Positions 10,169 to 20,287 of a stretch of DNA of 45,398 bases are shown piece by piece. Every line of letters starts with the position of its first letter. The first letter of the stretch is position 1. This DNA is from a bacterium. Its GTDB lineage: Bacteria > Desulfobacterota > S145-22. The notes beneath the pieces were generated by a model. That model did no database searches. It saw nothing but the letters and a program-made list of their open reading frames with translations, and had not been told where the DNA came from. A program made the translations under genes and the position numbers. Where the stretch lies: assembly GCA_027004185.1 (NCBI GenBank), contig JALTIG010000286.1, positions 1-45,398 on the forward strand. Reading direction: 5' to 3'.

Positions 10169-10915
10169 ATGATGGAAGGACTGGTTCTCCAACTTATTGA
10201 TTACGGCGAATCCGATCAGATCGTCCGTCTCTTTCTTAGAGAAGCGGGGACCCTTTCGGCTATCGCGAAAGGGATCAAAAAAAGTAAGCACCGGTTCCCC
10301 CATCATCTCGAGCCATTCAGAATCTATACATTCAAACTCGATAAAAAACCCACACACGACCTCTACTGGATTATGTCAGCAGATCAGGTTAAGGCATTCG
10401 ATGGAATCATGCGCGATATTCGGAAGATTGCATTAGGCAATGTCATCATGGAGTTTATCCTTAAAGGAATCCGAGAGGAACAACCTCACGTTGAACTTTA
10501 TGGGCTCGTAACTTCCGTTTTCAAGGAACTCGAAGGCTCAGACAATATCTCTACCCTTTGGTTCTATTCGGAGATACATATTATGAAAATGCTGGGTTTT
10601 TTGCCCAACTTTGTCACATGTCTGCAGTGCAAACGTCCCCTCCCAAGGAACGGCCTTAACCGCTTCGATCCGATAAGAGGGGGATTCATTTGTCCAGCTT
10701 GCCAGGTCAGCCCTCTTGGAAAAGGGATTGATATTGGCCCGGAAGCGTTTGCTGCCCTACAATTTATGAAAAAATCTCCCCCTCAAGCGGCATCCCGGTT
10801 GCACCTAACTGGACCTACTCGTGAGGTAATTGCATCATTTCTCGAAAGATTTACCGAATACTACTTAGAACGTTCTATCAAGTCACGCGCTTTCTTGAAA
10901 GAGGTCATAAAATAG
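10169..10915 (+). CDS. recO: DNA repair protein RecO
   Basis: 'MEGLVLQLIDYGESDQIVRLFLREAGTLSAIAKGIKKSKHRFPHHLEPF', Zn-binding 'CLQCKRPLPRNGLNRFDPIRGGFICPAC'. Confidence 0.92.
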   Translation: MMEGLVLQLIDYGESDQIVRLFLREAGTLSAIAKGIKKSKHRFPHHLEPFRIYTFKLDKKPTHDLYWIMSADQVKAFDGIMRDIRKIALGNVIMEFILKGIREEQPHVELYGLVTSVFKELEGSDNISTLWFYSEIHIMKMLGFLPNFVTCLQCKRPLPRNGLNRFDPIRGGFICPACQVSPLGKGIDIGPEAFAALQFMKKSPPQAASRLHLTGPTREVIASFLERFTEYYLERSIKSRAFLKEVIK

Positions 10916-12275
10916 GAGGCAAAGATTCCAGCGCCTGGCACATTATTTCGTATAGTTGATCAACCCACGTCAAATGTTCCGGTTTCATTAGGCATGACCT
11001 CAAACAGGTTATTGTTTCGGCATCCCTCTCTATCCCCTCGAGAGAGGGTTCAAAAAAGGAAACAGGAAGTTTTGCTAATGCCAGGTGAAGGTTGAATACA
11101 GCGGATTTTTCGAAAAATGCCCTAGAAAATGTGGACATCTCGGAAACGAGGCTGGCCTTTGGGGCGAATATAACGATGTCAAGTTCAGGGCGAAATGCAT
11201 GAATAAATCGTGAATCTAAGTTTAATCTGTCGTAGAGGGAAAGAGCGGCTGCCCGGCACTTCTCTAAAATTTTTGCGAACTCTCCGCCCCTTTCCATAGG
11301 TAATAGGCGTTGCGTCGCCCACAGGGCTGCGGCTGAAGCGCCAGCCCTAGAACACTCTAAGCTGATTTCCCCTAGATGCATTTCATTGGAGCTGAAATAG
11401 GTGTAGGGGGAATCATGTTTGTACAATTTTCCTACCGAGGGATCCTTAAAAATAATGCAGCCGCACCCATAAGGCTGAAGCCCATGTTTATGTGGATCGA
11501 TTGCGATAGAATCAACCTCATGCAGAGAGTTGAATGCCTGGGTAGTTTTTTCATCCAGGTTGCCCACAAGCGTGAAGTATCCCCCGTATGCTGCATCGGC
11601 ATGGATCCTGAAGCCGTACCTCTCTCGGAGCTGTAGGATTTCTCCGAGGGGATCTACGGATCCCGTTGCTGTGGTGCCCATCGTTGCGACCACGGTTCCC
11701 ACTGGCTTCTTCTTCAAAACATCCTCAAGAACGTTCATATCCATATGGCCCTTAGAATCCACAGCAATAGCCTGATAAGGGATCTTAAGAACATGAGTCA
11801 GGCGCTCATGTGTGTAATGTGCCTGCTGGGATGCCACGATAAGCTTTCCTGGTCTCAGAGAGCCTGACACCCACAAAGCCTCCATGTTTGCTATGGTCCC
11901 ACCACCAGTCAGGTGTCCCAGATGGGTTTCCCACCCAAACATCCTGGCGATTTCAGCCACGGCCTCCTTTTCCATATGGGAGCTGGCCCGCCCCCCATCC
12001 AAGGCATGGTTATTGGGATTGATATAGAGCGCAAGCATGTAGGCAAGGCGGGCAACAGGATGTGGTGGTTTAAGCATTTGTCCGGCATAGAGTGGGTGAA
12101 AATAAGGGTAATTATCCCGCATTTTTTCAGCAACTTCCCGGAGTATAGATCTGATGCGCCCTTGATCTGTTTTTGACTCAAATGGAGGAAGGTTTGAGAA
12201 CCCATCCTCTAAGATGGAAAGGGCTTCTTCCAAGAGATAAAGATCCTTATCATTCAAAATCATATCTTTCTCCAT
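10905..12275 (-). CDS. PLP-dependent group II amino-acid decarboxylase (aspartate/glutamate/tyrosine decarboxylase-like)
   Basis: 'GHLTGGGTIANMEALW', 'IHADAAYGGYF', PLP lysine motif 'SIAIDPHKHGLQPYGCGC'. Tail-to-tail 11-nt overlap with recO. Substrate not assignable from sequence. Confidence 0.85.
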   Translation of the reverse strand: MEKDMILNDKDLYLLEEALSILEDGFSNLPPFESKTDQGRIRSILREVAEKMRDNYPYFHPLYAGQMLKPPHPVARLAYMLALYINPNNHALDGGRASSHMEKEAVAEIARMFGWETHLGHLTGGGTIANMEALWVSGSLRPGKLIVASQQAHYTHERLTHVLKIPYQAIAVDSKGHMDMNVLEDVLKKKPVGTVVATMGTTATGSVDPLGEILQLRERYGFRIHADAAYGGYFTLVGNLDEKTTQAFNSLHEVDSIAIDPHKHGLQPYGCGCIIFKDPSVGKLYKHDSPYTYFSSNEMHLGEISLECSRAGASAAALWATQRLLPMERGGEFAKILEKCRAAALSLYDRLNLDSRFIHAFRPELDIVIFAPKASLVSEMSTFSRAFFEKSAVFNLHLALAKLPVSFFEPSLEGIERDAETITCLRSCLMKPEHLTWVDQLYEIMCQALESLPPIL

Positions 12276-12299
12276 TCAATGTATTAGGTCTCAATGGTC

Positions 12300-12490
12300 A
12301 GTTGCCCTGACATCCGCTCTGTGCTTTATCCCTCTCCATAAACTCATGCGCTCTTTTCACCTACGAGCCTGCCAATATAAACCTCTGCCTCTCCTAATTG
12401 TATACTCCTTATCATGGGGAACCTGTATATCTTTCTCTTGCGCCGATGTGTCCACCTTGATCTGCTGATAGACCTTGACACGTTCACTAT
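12300..12490 (-). pseudogene. possible decayed FlgM-like (anti-sigma factor) remnant
   Basis: Minus-strand read-through 'NSERVKVYQQIKVDTSAQEKDIQVPHDKEY...' resembles FlgM 'DKVDLSSxAKDIQ'; a FlgM-like C-terminus can only be assembled by changing frame. Weak. Confidence 0.2.
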
Positions 12491-12508
12491 TTTATAGTTT
12501 TTGAATAA

Positions 12509-12715
12509 TTAAAGGATACTCTCCACCCTGATATTGATCCCAGGCTTGCCTCTGTCGAGAACATACATGACCTTAAAGACTCCGACAATCGTTCCAGACT
12601 GCCCCTTGGAATAGCTTAACAGAGAAATGTCTCTTGACCCTGACCTCCTTGATAACCTCTTAAAATGGCACCCTTTTATATTCCATTTTATCTCTTTTTT
12701 TGCAAGGCCATACAC
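12509..12715 (-). pseudogene. possible FeoA-like domain remnant
   Basis: 'DISLLSYSKGQSGTIVGVFKVMYVLDRGKPGINIRVESIL' resembles the FeoA pattern (LS.L..G..G.IV......L...G..PG..I.V). Short, no clear RBS. Confidence 0.22.
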
Positions 12716-13036
12716 CTTTTTATCTCCTTCCCTTTTTTAACCATCTATTTGTTAAACTTGTTTGCTATTTGTGCTTCGAATGGAACCAATCAAAATGTAA
12801 TATTTCAAAAAAGGAAGACAATCTTTCGTTTATTACCAACTTTTGGGCCTAATATGTTAACAACAAATGCTCACACATTTTCCCAAAGCCAGTAGATTAT
12901 AATGAATAGAAAGGCAATTTCTTTTTTGTAAACAGGGTGTTCTTAACGTTTTATGTTGACAAACAACCTATCGTGAGATAAGAAAGACTTTATATGCAAT
13001 AAAATTATTCAATTAGTCTACGTGGAGGTAGCTTTA

Positions 13037-13213
13037 ATGGGTTTTCTTTCGAAAATTATGGGCATAACGCAAGCACCAAAAGAAATCCCCAAATTAGGCA
13101 GAAATGATCCCTGCTGGTGCGGAAGTGGCAAAAAATATAAAAAATGCCACATGGAATCCGATATGCGAAGGCTCTCAAAGATTCGAGCTTCCCGTTGCAC
13201 AATCAGCTCGTGA
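13037..13213 (+). CDS. SEC-C motif mini-protein (58 aa)
   Basis: ATG at 13037 preceded by GGAGGT; '[20 protein letters not shown]' is a textbook SEC-C zinc motif. Confidence 0.8.
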   Translation: MGFLSKIMGITQAPKEIPKLGRNDPCWCGSGKKYKKCHMESDMRRLSKIRASRCTISS

Positions 13214-13456
13214 AGCAGATAGGACGGGAACCGTGAGTTACCCAAGGATGTCTACCAATACATCTGTCCATAAATAACGCCTTCTGGTATAAAAGCTTGA
13301 AGTCGAAACTTGGAACCAATACATATCAAGCTATCCTACCTTCATCAATTAAATCCTATCCCTATGCAAAGTGAAACTTAAAAGGTATATCTGATTTGCT
13401 TTCTATAAAGAAATTCGGTATAAAGTTAAAACTTAACCGAAACAGCGAGGGAGCTT

Positions 13457-14653
13457 ATGTTTGATTTAATAGAAGCCAAGAGTATTCTGAAAGAAGAGGT
13501 AGCAAAATTTGTACAAGAAATTGTCGTGGATAAGGTCAAGGAAATAGAGGAAACAGATGAATTCCCATGGTATATGGCGGAACATTTCTTTAAACGGGGG
13601 TACCTTACACTCCTTATCCCAAAAAAATATGGTGGATTTGGCGGATCCATCATGGATTTCTGCACAGTGGTGGAGGAGATATCTAAGTATTCCGCTTCCC
13701 TTGGTCTTCTCATAATCGTCCATACGACCGGGATCCTTCCCATCATCCTATTTGGAAACGAAAAGCAGAAAAGGCTTTTCTTGGGAGACATCTGTAACAA
13801 CCACCACTTGATAGGGTTTGCCATCACGGAGCCGAAAGCAGGTTCAGACGTTGGTTCTATCCAAATGATAGCAAAAAGTAAGGGGAAGAACTACATTCTA
13901 AATGGAAAAAAATCTTTTGTAACAAACGGGGGAGTTTCTCACCTTTACAGCACATTTGCCAAAACAAATCCTAGGAGAGGCAAACGCGGGTTAACAACAT
14001 TTGTTGTCCCCGCTGACGCTGATGGCATTGTAGTTGGCAAGAAGGACGACAAAATTGGCATGCGCGGGATCCCTTCCACTTCCCTCTCTTTTAAGGATGT
14101 GGAAGTACCAAATACCAATATTATCGGCAGGAAAGGACAGGGGTTTCTTGTTGCCATGGAAACCCTTAATCGTTCTCGACCTGCTATTGGTGCACAGTCA
14201 GTAGGAATTGCAGAGGCAGCCCTTGAACTTGCTGTTCTTTTTGCCATGAAGCGACGGCAGTTTGGAAAACCAATCGCAAAATTAGAAGGTATGCAGTTCA
14301 TTCTCGCTGATATGGCTGCATCTGTTGATGCAGCTCGCAGCCTGGTGTATAAGGCAGCATATTATCTTGATCATAATCACCCCAATGCAACAAAGTTATC
14401 GGCTATGAGCAAATTTTTCTGCTCTGACATGGCTATGAAGGTTACTGTTGATGCGGTCCAGGTTTTTGGAGGGTACGGATGCCTGAAAAGCCGTCCCCTG
14501 GAGCGTTTGATGCGGGATGCCAAGATTACACAGATCTACGAGGGAACCAACCAGATTCAAAGATTTGTGACGGCTGAGCAAATCATCAAGGAACACTTAA
14601 AAACCTATGACCGTTATTTTCGCAAAGAGTTAGAAGAAATGGAATGGGAATAA
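13457..14653 (+). CDS. Acyl-CoA dehydrogenase family protein
   Basis: 'GFAITEPKAGSDVGSIQMIAK', 'YILNGKKSFVTNGG', 'IAEAALELAVLFAMKRRQFGKPIAKLEGMQFILADMA', 'QVFGGYGCLKSRPLERLMRDAKITQIYEGTNQIQ'. Confidence 0.95.
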   Translation: MFDLIEAKSILKEEVAKFVQEIVVDKVKEIEETDEFPWYMAEHFFKRGYLTLLIPKKYGGFGGSIMDFCTVVEEISKYSASLGLLIIVHTTGILPIILFGNEKQKRLFLGDICNNHHLIGFAITEPKAGSDVGSIQMIAKSKGKNYILNGKKSFVTNGGVSHLYSTFAKTNPRRGKRGLTTFVVPADADGIVVGKKDDKIGMRGIPSTSLSFKDVEVPNTNIIGRKGQGFLVAMETLNRSRPAIGAQSVGIAEAALELAVLFAMKRRQFGKPIAKLEGMQFILADMAASVDAARSLVYKAAYYLDHNHPNATKLSAMSKFFCSDMAMKVTVDAVQVFGGYGCLKSRPLERLMRDAKITQIYEGTNQIQRFVTAEQIIKEHLKTYDRYFRKELEEMEWE

Positions 14654-14657
14654 CCTT

Positions 14658-16193
14658 CTAGATCGTCAACGGTCTGTCTAGAGAACGGTACTGAATGGCT
14701 TCTGCGATATGAAATGATTGAATATCTTTTGCGCCGTCCAGATCAGCAATGGTACGAGCAACCTTCAAAATTCGGTGATACGCCCGTGCGCTGAACCCAA
14801 GCTGAGAAATTGCGGTCTTTAATAATTCTTCCCCTGCCCCATCCAATCTACAAAAATTTCTGATATCGCGTGTGCGCATCTGAGCATTGGTAAATACTCT
14901 TCGATGGCGGTAAAAGCGTTTTGCCTGGACTTCCCGAGCCCTTTCCACCCTTTCCCGGATGTCAGAGGAAGACTCTGCACCTCCCTTTCCCCGTAACGCC
15001 TCGTAAGGGACGGTCGGAACCTCAATCTGAATATCTATACGATCGAGAAGAGGACCTGAAACCTTCCCTCGGTACCTCCTGATCTGAAGAGGTGTACAGG
15101 TACATACATGATTTGGACTCGCAAAATACCCACAGGGACAGGGATTCATTGCGGCTACTAACATGAATCTCGCTGGGTAGGTCAGAGAAATTGCCGCCCG
15201 CGAGATGGTTACCTTTCCATCCTCGAGAGGCTGGCGCAAAACCTCCAGGACGTTTTTCCTGAATTCAGGCAGTTCATCCAAAAAAAGGACACCATTATGT
15301 GCCAGGCTTACCTCGCCGGGTCGTGGGATCGTACCACCTCCAATGAGCCCCGCGTCAGATATGGTATGATGAGGGGCCCGGAAGGGACGGGTGCGTATCA
15401 AGGGGACCTTCTCATCTGTCAATCCTGCAACACTGTGAATCTTGGTGGTTTCTATCCCCTCTTCAAAGGTCATGGGAGGAAGAATCGTAGGGATTCGGCG
15501 GGCAAGCATGGTTTTCCCTGATCCTGGAGGTCCCACCATCAGTAGATTGTGACCCCCGGCCGTCGCCACTTCGATGGCCCTCTTGGCATGTTCCTGCCCC
15601 CTGACATCCGAAAAATCAACCGTGTCCTCAATCTCTGACAAGTCTTCGGAAGTTAAAGGAGGTTCTATAGGAAGAAGGGGAATCGCATGATTTAAAAACT
15701 CAACAACCTCATGCAAGGCTCTGACACCGTAGACCGGTAAATCTTCCACAACCGCGGCTTCTTTTGCGCTTTCCATGGGTATGATTAATCCAGCCATTCT
15801 CTCCTCACGCGCCCTAATTGCCAAGGGAAGGGCTCCGCGTATTCGCTTGATTCCTCCATCCAGTGAAAGCTCTCCTGCCATCATAAACCGTTTCTCCTGC
15901 TCTGCCTTGATGATCCCCGATGCAGATAAGATCCCGATGGCAATGGGGAGATCAAATAATGTTCCCTCCTTTTTAACATCTGCTGGTGAAAGGTTAATCG
16001 TAATCCTCCTGGATGGAACCTGATACCCAGAGTTTTTCATGGCGCTTCGCACACGATCCTTACTTTCTTTAACGGCTCCGTCTGGCAACCCAACAATAGA
16101 AACATTGGGTAACCCCAGCGCCATATCTACCTCTACATCAACAGATATCGCATCAATCCCAATCACAACTCCACTTTGTACCTTTGCTAACAT
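14658..16193 (-). CDS. comM: YifB/ComM family Mg-chelatase-like AAA ATPase
   Basis: '[56 protein letters not shown]', '[45 protein letters not shown]', 'MNPCPCGY'. Confidence 0.93.
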   Translation of the reverse strand: MLAKVQSGVVIGIDAISVDVEVDMALGLPNVSIVGLPDGAVKESKDRVRSAMKNSGYQVPSRRITINLSPADVKKEGTLFDLPIAIGILSASGIIKAEQEKRFMMAGELSLDGGIKRIRGALPLAIRAREERMAGLIIPMESAKEAAVVEDLPVYGVRALHEVVEFLNHAIPLLPIEPPLTSEDLSEIEDTVDFSDVRGQEHAKRAIEVATAGGHNLLMVGPPGSGKTMLARRIPTILPPMTFEEGIETTKIHSVAGLTDEKVPLIRTRPFRAPHHTISDAGLIGGGTIPRPGEVSLAHNGVLFLDELPEFRKNVLEVLRQPLEDGKVTISRAAISLTYPARFMLVAAMNPCPCGYFASPNHVCTCTPLQIRRYRGKVSGPLLDRIDIQIEVPTVPYEALRGKGGAESSSDIRERVERAREVQAKRFYRHRRVFTNAQMRTRDIRNFCRLDGAGEELLKTAISQLGFSARAYHRILKVARTIADLDGAKDIQSFHIAEAIQYRSLDRPLTI

Positions 16194-16271
16194 AGCCCCT
16201 TCCTTGAAAATATACCTTTATTGTGAGAATATACCTCAAAGAACGTAAAATCAAGAAAATGAAAGGGCTAT

Positions 16272-17189
16272 ATGTTGGATTTTCGACAACTCGAAACCTT
16301 CATAAAAGTCGCTGAACTCAAAAGCTTCAGCAAGGCTGCACAAGAAAGTTTCATTACCCAGCCAACGGTCAGCGAACACATTCGTCAACTCGAGAGCGAG
16401 CTGAACACCAAGCTTTTCCTTCGAACAAAACGGGAAGCTTTACTAACTCCTGCTGGCAGAGCTTTTCTTAAACATGCCAAGAAAATCCTCGCTTTACGGC
16501 GCCAAGTTTTACTTGAAATGGGACAGTTTTCAACGACCGTCGAGGGAGAGATTACCCTCGGAGCAAGTTCTATTCCCGGAGAATATATCCTACCCCAAAT
16601 GATAGGAAGCTTCCACAAGAACTATCCTAAGGTCAAGGCAGAACTTCTGATCTCTGATTCCAAAGAGGCGATAGAGTGGGTACTGGAACGAAAGTGCGAA
16701 ATAGGTTTCGTAGGATTTCACCCCAACCATAAACTCCTCGAGGTGTCCCCCTTTTCATCAGACACCATCGCGCCTGTTATCCGTCGATCCCATCCGTTAG
16801 CCACACAATCCGTTTTAACAGTCAGAGACCTTCAAACCATTCCTCTCGTGCTTCGCGAACCTGGATCTGGGACAAGAAGAGCCGTAGAACGCGTCCTAAG
16901 CGAGAGAGGGCTTTCCTGGAAATCATTTAATGTCGCACTCGTTGCAGGAAGCGCTACGGCTGCCATCAATGCCGTCTCGACGGGATCTTTTTTCTCTTTC
17001 CTATCATTAAAATCCATAGAAAATGGCTCCCTTGAAAGAGATCTAAAAGTCTTGGAGGTCTCTGACTTCCCGGCTCTTCACAGAGACTTCTTCATGATCA
17101 GGGGGAAAAAAGACCTTTTGTCCCCCGTTGCCCAGCATTTCATAGACCATCTCATCCAAAACACTGGTGCCTCATCCTCTCCGTTGTGA
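16272..17189 (+). CDS. LysR-family transcriptional regulator (CysB-like; resembles the selenium-metabolism-associated group)
   Basis: N-terminal HTH 'FRQLETFIKVAELKSFSKAAQESFITQPTVSEHIRQLESELNTKLFLRT', C-terminal substrate-binding fold. Confidence 0.88.
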   Translation: MLDFRQLETFIKVAELKSFSKAAQESFITQPTVSEHIRQLESELNTKLFLRTKREALLTPAGRAFLKHAKKILALRRQVLLEMGQFSTTVEGEITLGASSIPGEYILPQMIGSFHKNYPKVKAELLISDSKEAIEWVLERKCEIGFVGFHPNHKLLEVSPFSSDTIAPVIRRSHPLATQSVLTVRDLQTIPLVLREPGSGTRRAVERVLSERGLSWKSFNVALVAGSATAAINAVSTGSFFSFLSLKSIENGSLERDLKVLEVSDFPALHRDFFMIRGKKDLLSPVAQHFIDHLIQNTGASSSPL

Positions 17190-17941
17190 TCGGCGAAGGC
17201 ATAGAAAGGTTCCATTCTCTTATGCGAAAGGAAATGACACCTTGGCTAATCCTTTCCCTTATAATTCACATCGCGACGCTGACAGCCATCGATGTTGTAG
17301 GTCGAAAATATTTCATTAAGGTTTCTGCCCCTGGACCTTTTCGGGTCACTCTGATCGAACCAAGGCATCGACAAACTATTACTAAGAGGCAAACAAAGCC
17401 CAAGAAACATCCCACGAAGGTTTACAAGATCCAGAAACAGCGTATCATAAGATCCATCCCATATACCAAGGTAGTGGTTCGGAAACAACGAATTGTCCGA
17501 CGGATCAAAAATGGCGTCATCCCTACACGGAATCCAAGAGAAGAACGCCTTCAAAAAACCATTGAACGTCTCAGAAAAGAGATTCGGCAACGTAAACCAC
17601 CTCCGGAAAAACCTTTGCTATCTCCAGGTGGCGGTGGAGCACTGGGGGAAAAGAACATCTATTTTTCCGTCATCCGGAACAAGATTATGGAGGAATGGAT
17701 CATTCCTGAAAACCTGATAGAAAACATCTACCACTTAAAGGCCATCGTCAATTTTACCATCCACGCCGATGGTCATATTTCTAACATTTACTTAGAGGAA
17801 AGTTCTGGAAACAAGACTTTTGATGAATCCGCTCTTCGGGCCGTTAAACAGGCCGCCCCTTTCCCCCCTCTTCCTACAAGCATCGGGAAGAAATCGATGG
17901 AAATCGGTATTCGCTTTCTTCCCGAAGAAAAGGAGGGATAG
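17186..17941 (+). CDS. TonB-family energy transducer protein
   Basis: N-terminal TM anchor, basic/Pro-rich linker, C-terminal 'VNFTIHADGHISNIYLEESSGNKTFDESALRAVKQAAPFPPLP' TonB domain. Overlaps the LysR stop by 4 nt (GTGA). Confidence 0.85.
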   Translation: MIGEGIERFHSLMRKEMTPWLILSLIIHIATLTAIDVVGRKYFIKVSAPGPFRVTLIEPRHRQTITKRQTKPKKHPTKVYKIQKQRIIRSIPYTKVVVRKQRIVRRIKNGVIPTRNPREERLQKTIERLRKEIRQRKPPPEKPLLSPGGGGALGEKNIYFSVIRNKIMEEWIIPENLIENIYHLKAIVNFTIHADGHISNIYLEESSGNKTFDESALRAVKQAAPFPPLPTSIGKKSMEIGIRFLPEEKEG

Positions 17942-17960
17942 CGGGTCCTCAGGTGCAGGT

Positions 17961-19268
17961 CTACCTCACCAGGGGAAGCTCCTCCCATCGGGTGGTATAC
18001 CGGGGAGAACGAAAAGAGGGAAAACTCCCCCATTTCCGCGTGAGGCCCGAGGAAGCAAAACGAAGCATCTCACCGCCATAACGTGCATTCACGACATCCA
18101 CCGCCCTCATCAATCGGTCTTGCCGGGCCAATTCTTCCCGGCCTTTCGACCAAAAAAGCGACCCCTGCCGCACACTTGACCGGCTCATCTCCATCAGTGC
18201 AACTCCCGCCTTTTTATACTGGTATCCCGACTTGTATATCTTGTCGATACCTTGGCAGGCAGACGCGACAAACAGAGGGGTATAATCCGTCGGGTATGGC
18301 AGGTGCATCGTATAGGCGTTGGCATACTGGGGCCCCTCCCGATAAGGACTGGTACTCAAAAAAACCTGCAGGCAGGCAGCATATAAATGAGCCTTCCGAA
18401 GCTTATTGGCCGCGCGGGTGGCATAGAGTGACACAGCCTCTTTCAGATCTTCCTTACGTTCCACCCATTTTTCAAAACTCCTCGAGCTGACAATCCCCTT
18501 TTTGGATGATGCCACTTCCTCCATGGGTATACAGGAAATCCCTCGCAGTTCCCACACCGTCCGAAGCCCTGTCACGGATAGGTGCCGCCGAGCCCATTCA
18601 TCAGGCACCCATTTTAATTGGTACGCTGTACACACACCGTGACGTTTCAAGGTCTTTTCACGCTGCCGCCCAATCCCCCACACATCCCCCACCTTGATCT
18701 CCTTCAAATAGGCATCTGGGTTCGCCTCCCCCCCAAGGCTGAAAACCCCACCATATACCTCGTCCGATTTGGCTATCTTGTTAGCCACTTTTGCTAGTGT
18801 TTTGGTAGGCCCTATCCCGATAGAAACAGGAATTCCCGTCCACCTTCGCACCGTTTCCCCGATCTCCCGGGCTTTAGACATCATCTCCCTCGGGTCGCCT
18901 GCAGGCAAGGAGAGAAAGGCCTCATCGATGGAATAGATCTCCAGGTCGGGCGCAAAGAGAGACAAAACCTCCATAACACGGTGGGACATGTCACCATACA
19001 GAATGTAATTGGAGGAAAAAACCCGGATGCCATGACGTGCAATCAGCGAACGATACTTAAAAATAGGTCCCCCCATGGGTATCCCCAATGCCTTGGCCTC
19101 ATTGGATCGAGCCACCACGCAACCGTCGTTATTTGACAGAACTACCACAGGACTCCCCTCCAGGGAAGGATCAAAAACCCGTTCGCAGGAAACATAAAAA
19201 TTGTTACAATCTACCAGAAAAAAAATAGAAGCTATGCGAGGGATCTCAGATAAAGGAATGAATGACAT
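17961..19268 (-). CDS. umuC: DNA polymerase V catalytic subunit UmuC (Y-family)
   Basis: '[51 protein letters not shown]', '[10 protein letters not shown]', '[18 protein letters not shown]'. Likely start is the internal Met at 19268 (ORF opens at 19364). Confidence 0.93.
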   Translation of the reverse strand: MSFIPLSEIPRIASIFFLVDCNNFYVSCERVFDPSLEGSPVVVLSNNDGCVVARSNEAKALGIPMGGPIFKYRSLIARHGIRVFSSNYILYGDMSHRVMEVLSLFAPDLEIYSIDEAFLSLPAGDPREMMSKAREIGETVRRWTGIPVSIGIGPTKTLAKVANKIAKSDEVYGGVFSLGGEANPDAYLKEIKVGDVWGIGRQREKTLKRHGVCTAYQLKWVPDEWARRHLSVTGLRTVWELRGISCIPMEEVASSKKGIVSSRSFEKWVERKEDLKEAVSLYATRAANKLRKAHLYAACLQVFLSTSPYREGPQYANAYTMHLPYPTDYTPLFVASACQGIDKIYKSGYQYKKAGVALMEMSRSSVRQGSLFWSKGREELARQDRLMRAVDVVNARYGGEMLRFASSGLTRKWGSFPSFRSPRYTTRWEELPLVR

Positions 19269-19668
19269 GAATAACAACTCCCCATATATGAAGGGTCGCA
19301 TCGGGAGGTACCTCGATGGGGGGATACTCTGGGTTTTCTGCCTCAAGAAGTACCTTTGTGCCACGTCGGCGCATCCGCTTGACCGTTAACTCTCCATCAA
19401 CCGCCGCTACAACCACGGCCTTATCCCACGGTTCTAAAGCGCGATCCACCACCAAGATGTCCCTGGGATAAATCCCAGCCCCCACCATGGACTCTCCCTC
19501 TACTCGGACAAAAAACGTGGCAGCAGGATGCCGGATGAGAAGGGTATTAAGATCGAGCGTGTCCTCGATAAAGTCATCCGCAGGGGATGGAAACCCTGCA
19601 GAGACACGCGCCCCATACAAGGGGAAATCCTTTAACAGGCCGGCAAACTCCTCACATTTCCAGATCAT
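19246..19668 (-). CDS. umuD: Translesion polymerase V subunit UmuD (S24 self-cleaving)
   Basis: Near full-length similarity to E. coli UmuD: '[37 protein letters not shown]', '[12 protein letters not shown]', C-terminal '[11 protein letters not shown]'. Ser60 and Lys97 fall at the E. coli positions. Overlaps umuC by 23 nt. Confidence 0.94.
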   Translation of the reverse strand: MIWKCEEFAGLLKDFPLYGARVSAGFPSPADDFIEDTLDLNTLLIRHPAATFFVRVEGESMVGAGIYPRDILVVDRALEPWDKAVVVAAVDGELTVKRMRRRGTKVLLEAENPEYPPIEVPPDATLHIWGVVIHVIHSFI

Positions 19669-19677
19669 ACTTATCCC

Positions 19678-20280
19678 TCAAAGACCAAACTTAATGACAC
19701 TTTGAACCTTCCCCACAATTACGAGATCTTCCCCCTTTTCATAAATCTCTGGTGGGTACGCGAGATTCAGAGAAACCAGGATTATCCGATCTTCCACAAA
19801 AATCACCTTTTTGATCCTTGGCTCTTCCTCGCATATCACCAAAGCCATCGCATTAGTTTCCACGCGAGGCTGCTGATCTACTAAAACAAGATCTCCCTCT
19901 TGAATGGCGGGTTTCATAGAATCCCCCCGTGCCTGAACGAGGAAAGAGCGATCTGTAACCCCAAAGAGACGGGTGGACAGGGGAACCCGGTCTAGAATAT
20001 TACTGTCCGATAGAAACCCTTCCTTTCCACAGCTCGCCCAGCCATACAGGTTTACATATACAACATCCTTCACGGGATCTCGCAGCAGGGTATAATCAGA
20101 GGGATAAAGGGGATTACGCCTCAGATATCCCTTTTTCTCAAGCTGGCGAATGTGATGGGACACCGTTGCGGGGGATCGCACCCCAATCTCCTGGGCAATG
20201 TCCCGCAGAGAAAGACCCTCCACTCCGCGCTTGAGGATTCTCAAAATGGCTACCTGCCTTGGATGAAGCCCCTCTTTCAT
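19678..20280 (-). CDS. lexA: LexA-like SOS repressor (HTH + S24 peptidase)
   Basis: 'LHPRQVAILRILKRGVEGLSLRDIAQEIGVRSPATVSHHIRQLEKKGYLRR' (LexA HTH), 'GDSMKPAIQEGDLVLVDQQP' (Ser), 'PRIKKVIF' (Lys). ATG at 20280 preferred over the ORF-track TTG at 20316. Confidence 0.82.
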   Translation of the reverse strand: MKEGLHPRQVAILRILKRGVEGLSLRDIAQEIGVRSPATVSHHIRQLEKKGYLRRNPLYPSDYTLLRDPVKDVVYVNLYGWASCGKEGFLSDSNILDRVPLSTRLFGVTDRSFLVQARGDSMKPAIQEGDLVLVDQQPRVETNAMALVICEEEPRIKKVIFVEDRIILVSLNLAYPPEIYEKGEDLVIVGKVQSVIKFGL

Positions 20281-20287
20281 TTGGACA

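Noticed and set aside
9919-10200. 93-aa ORF between lolA and recO
   Set aside because: Overlaps the end of lolA and the start of recO, with no recognisable domain on either strand; treated as intergenic.
12665-12895. 76-aa hydrophobic ORF
   Set aside because: Low-complexity Phe/Leu-rich translation of AT-rich intergenic DNA, no RBS.
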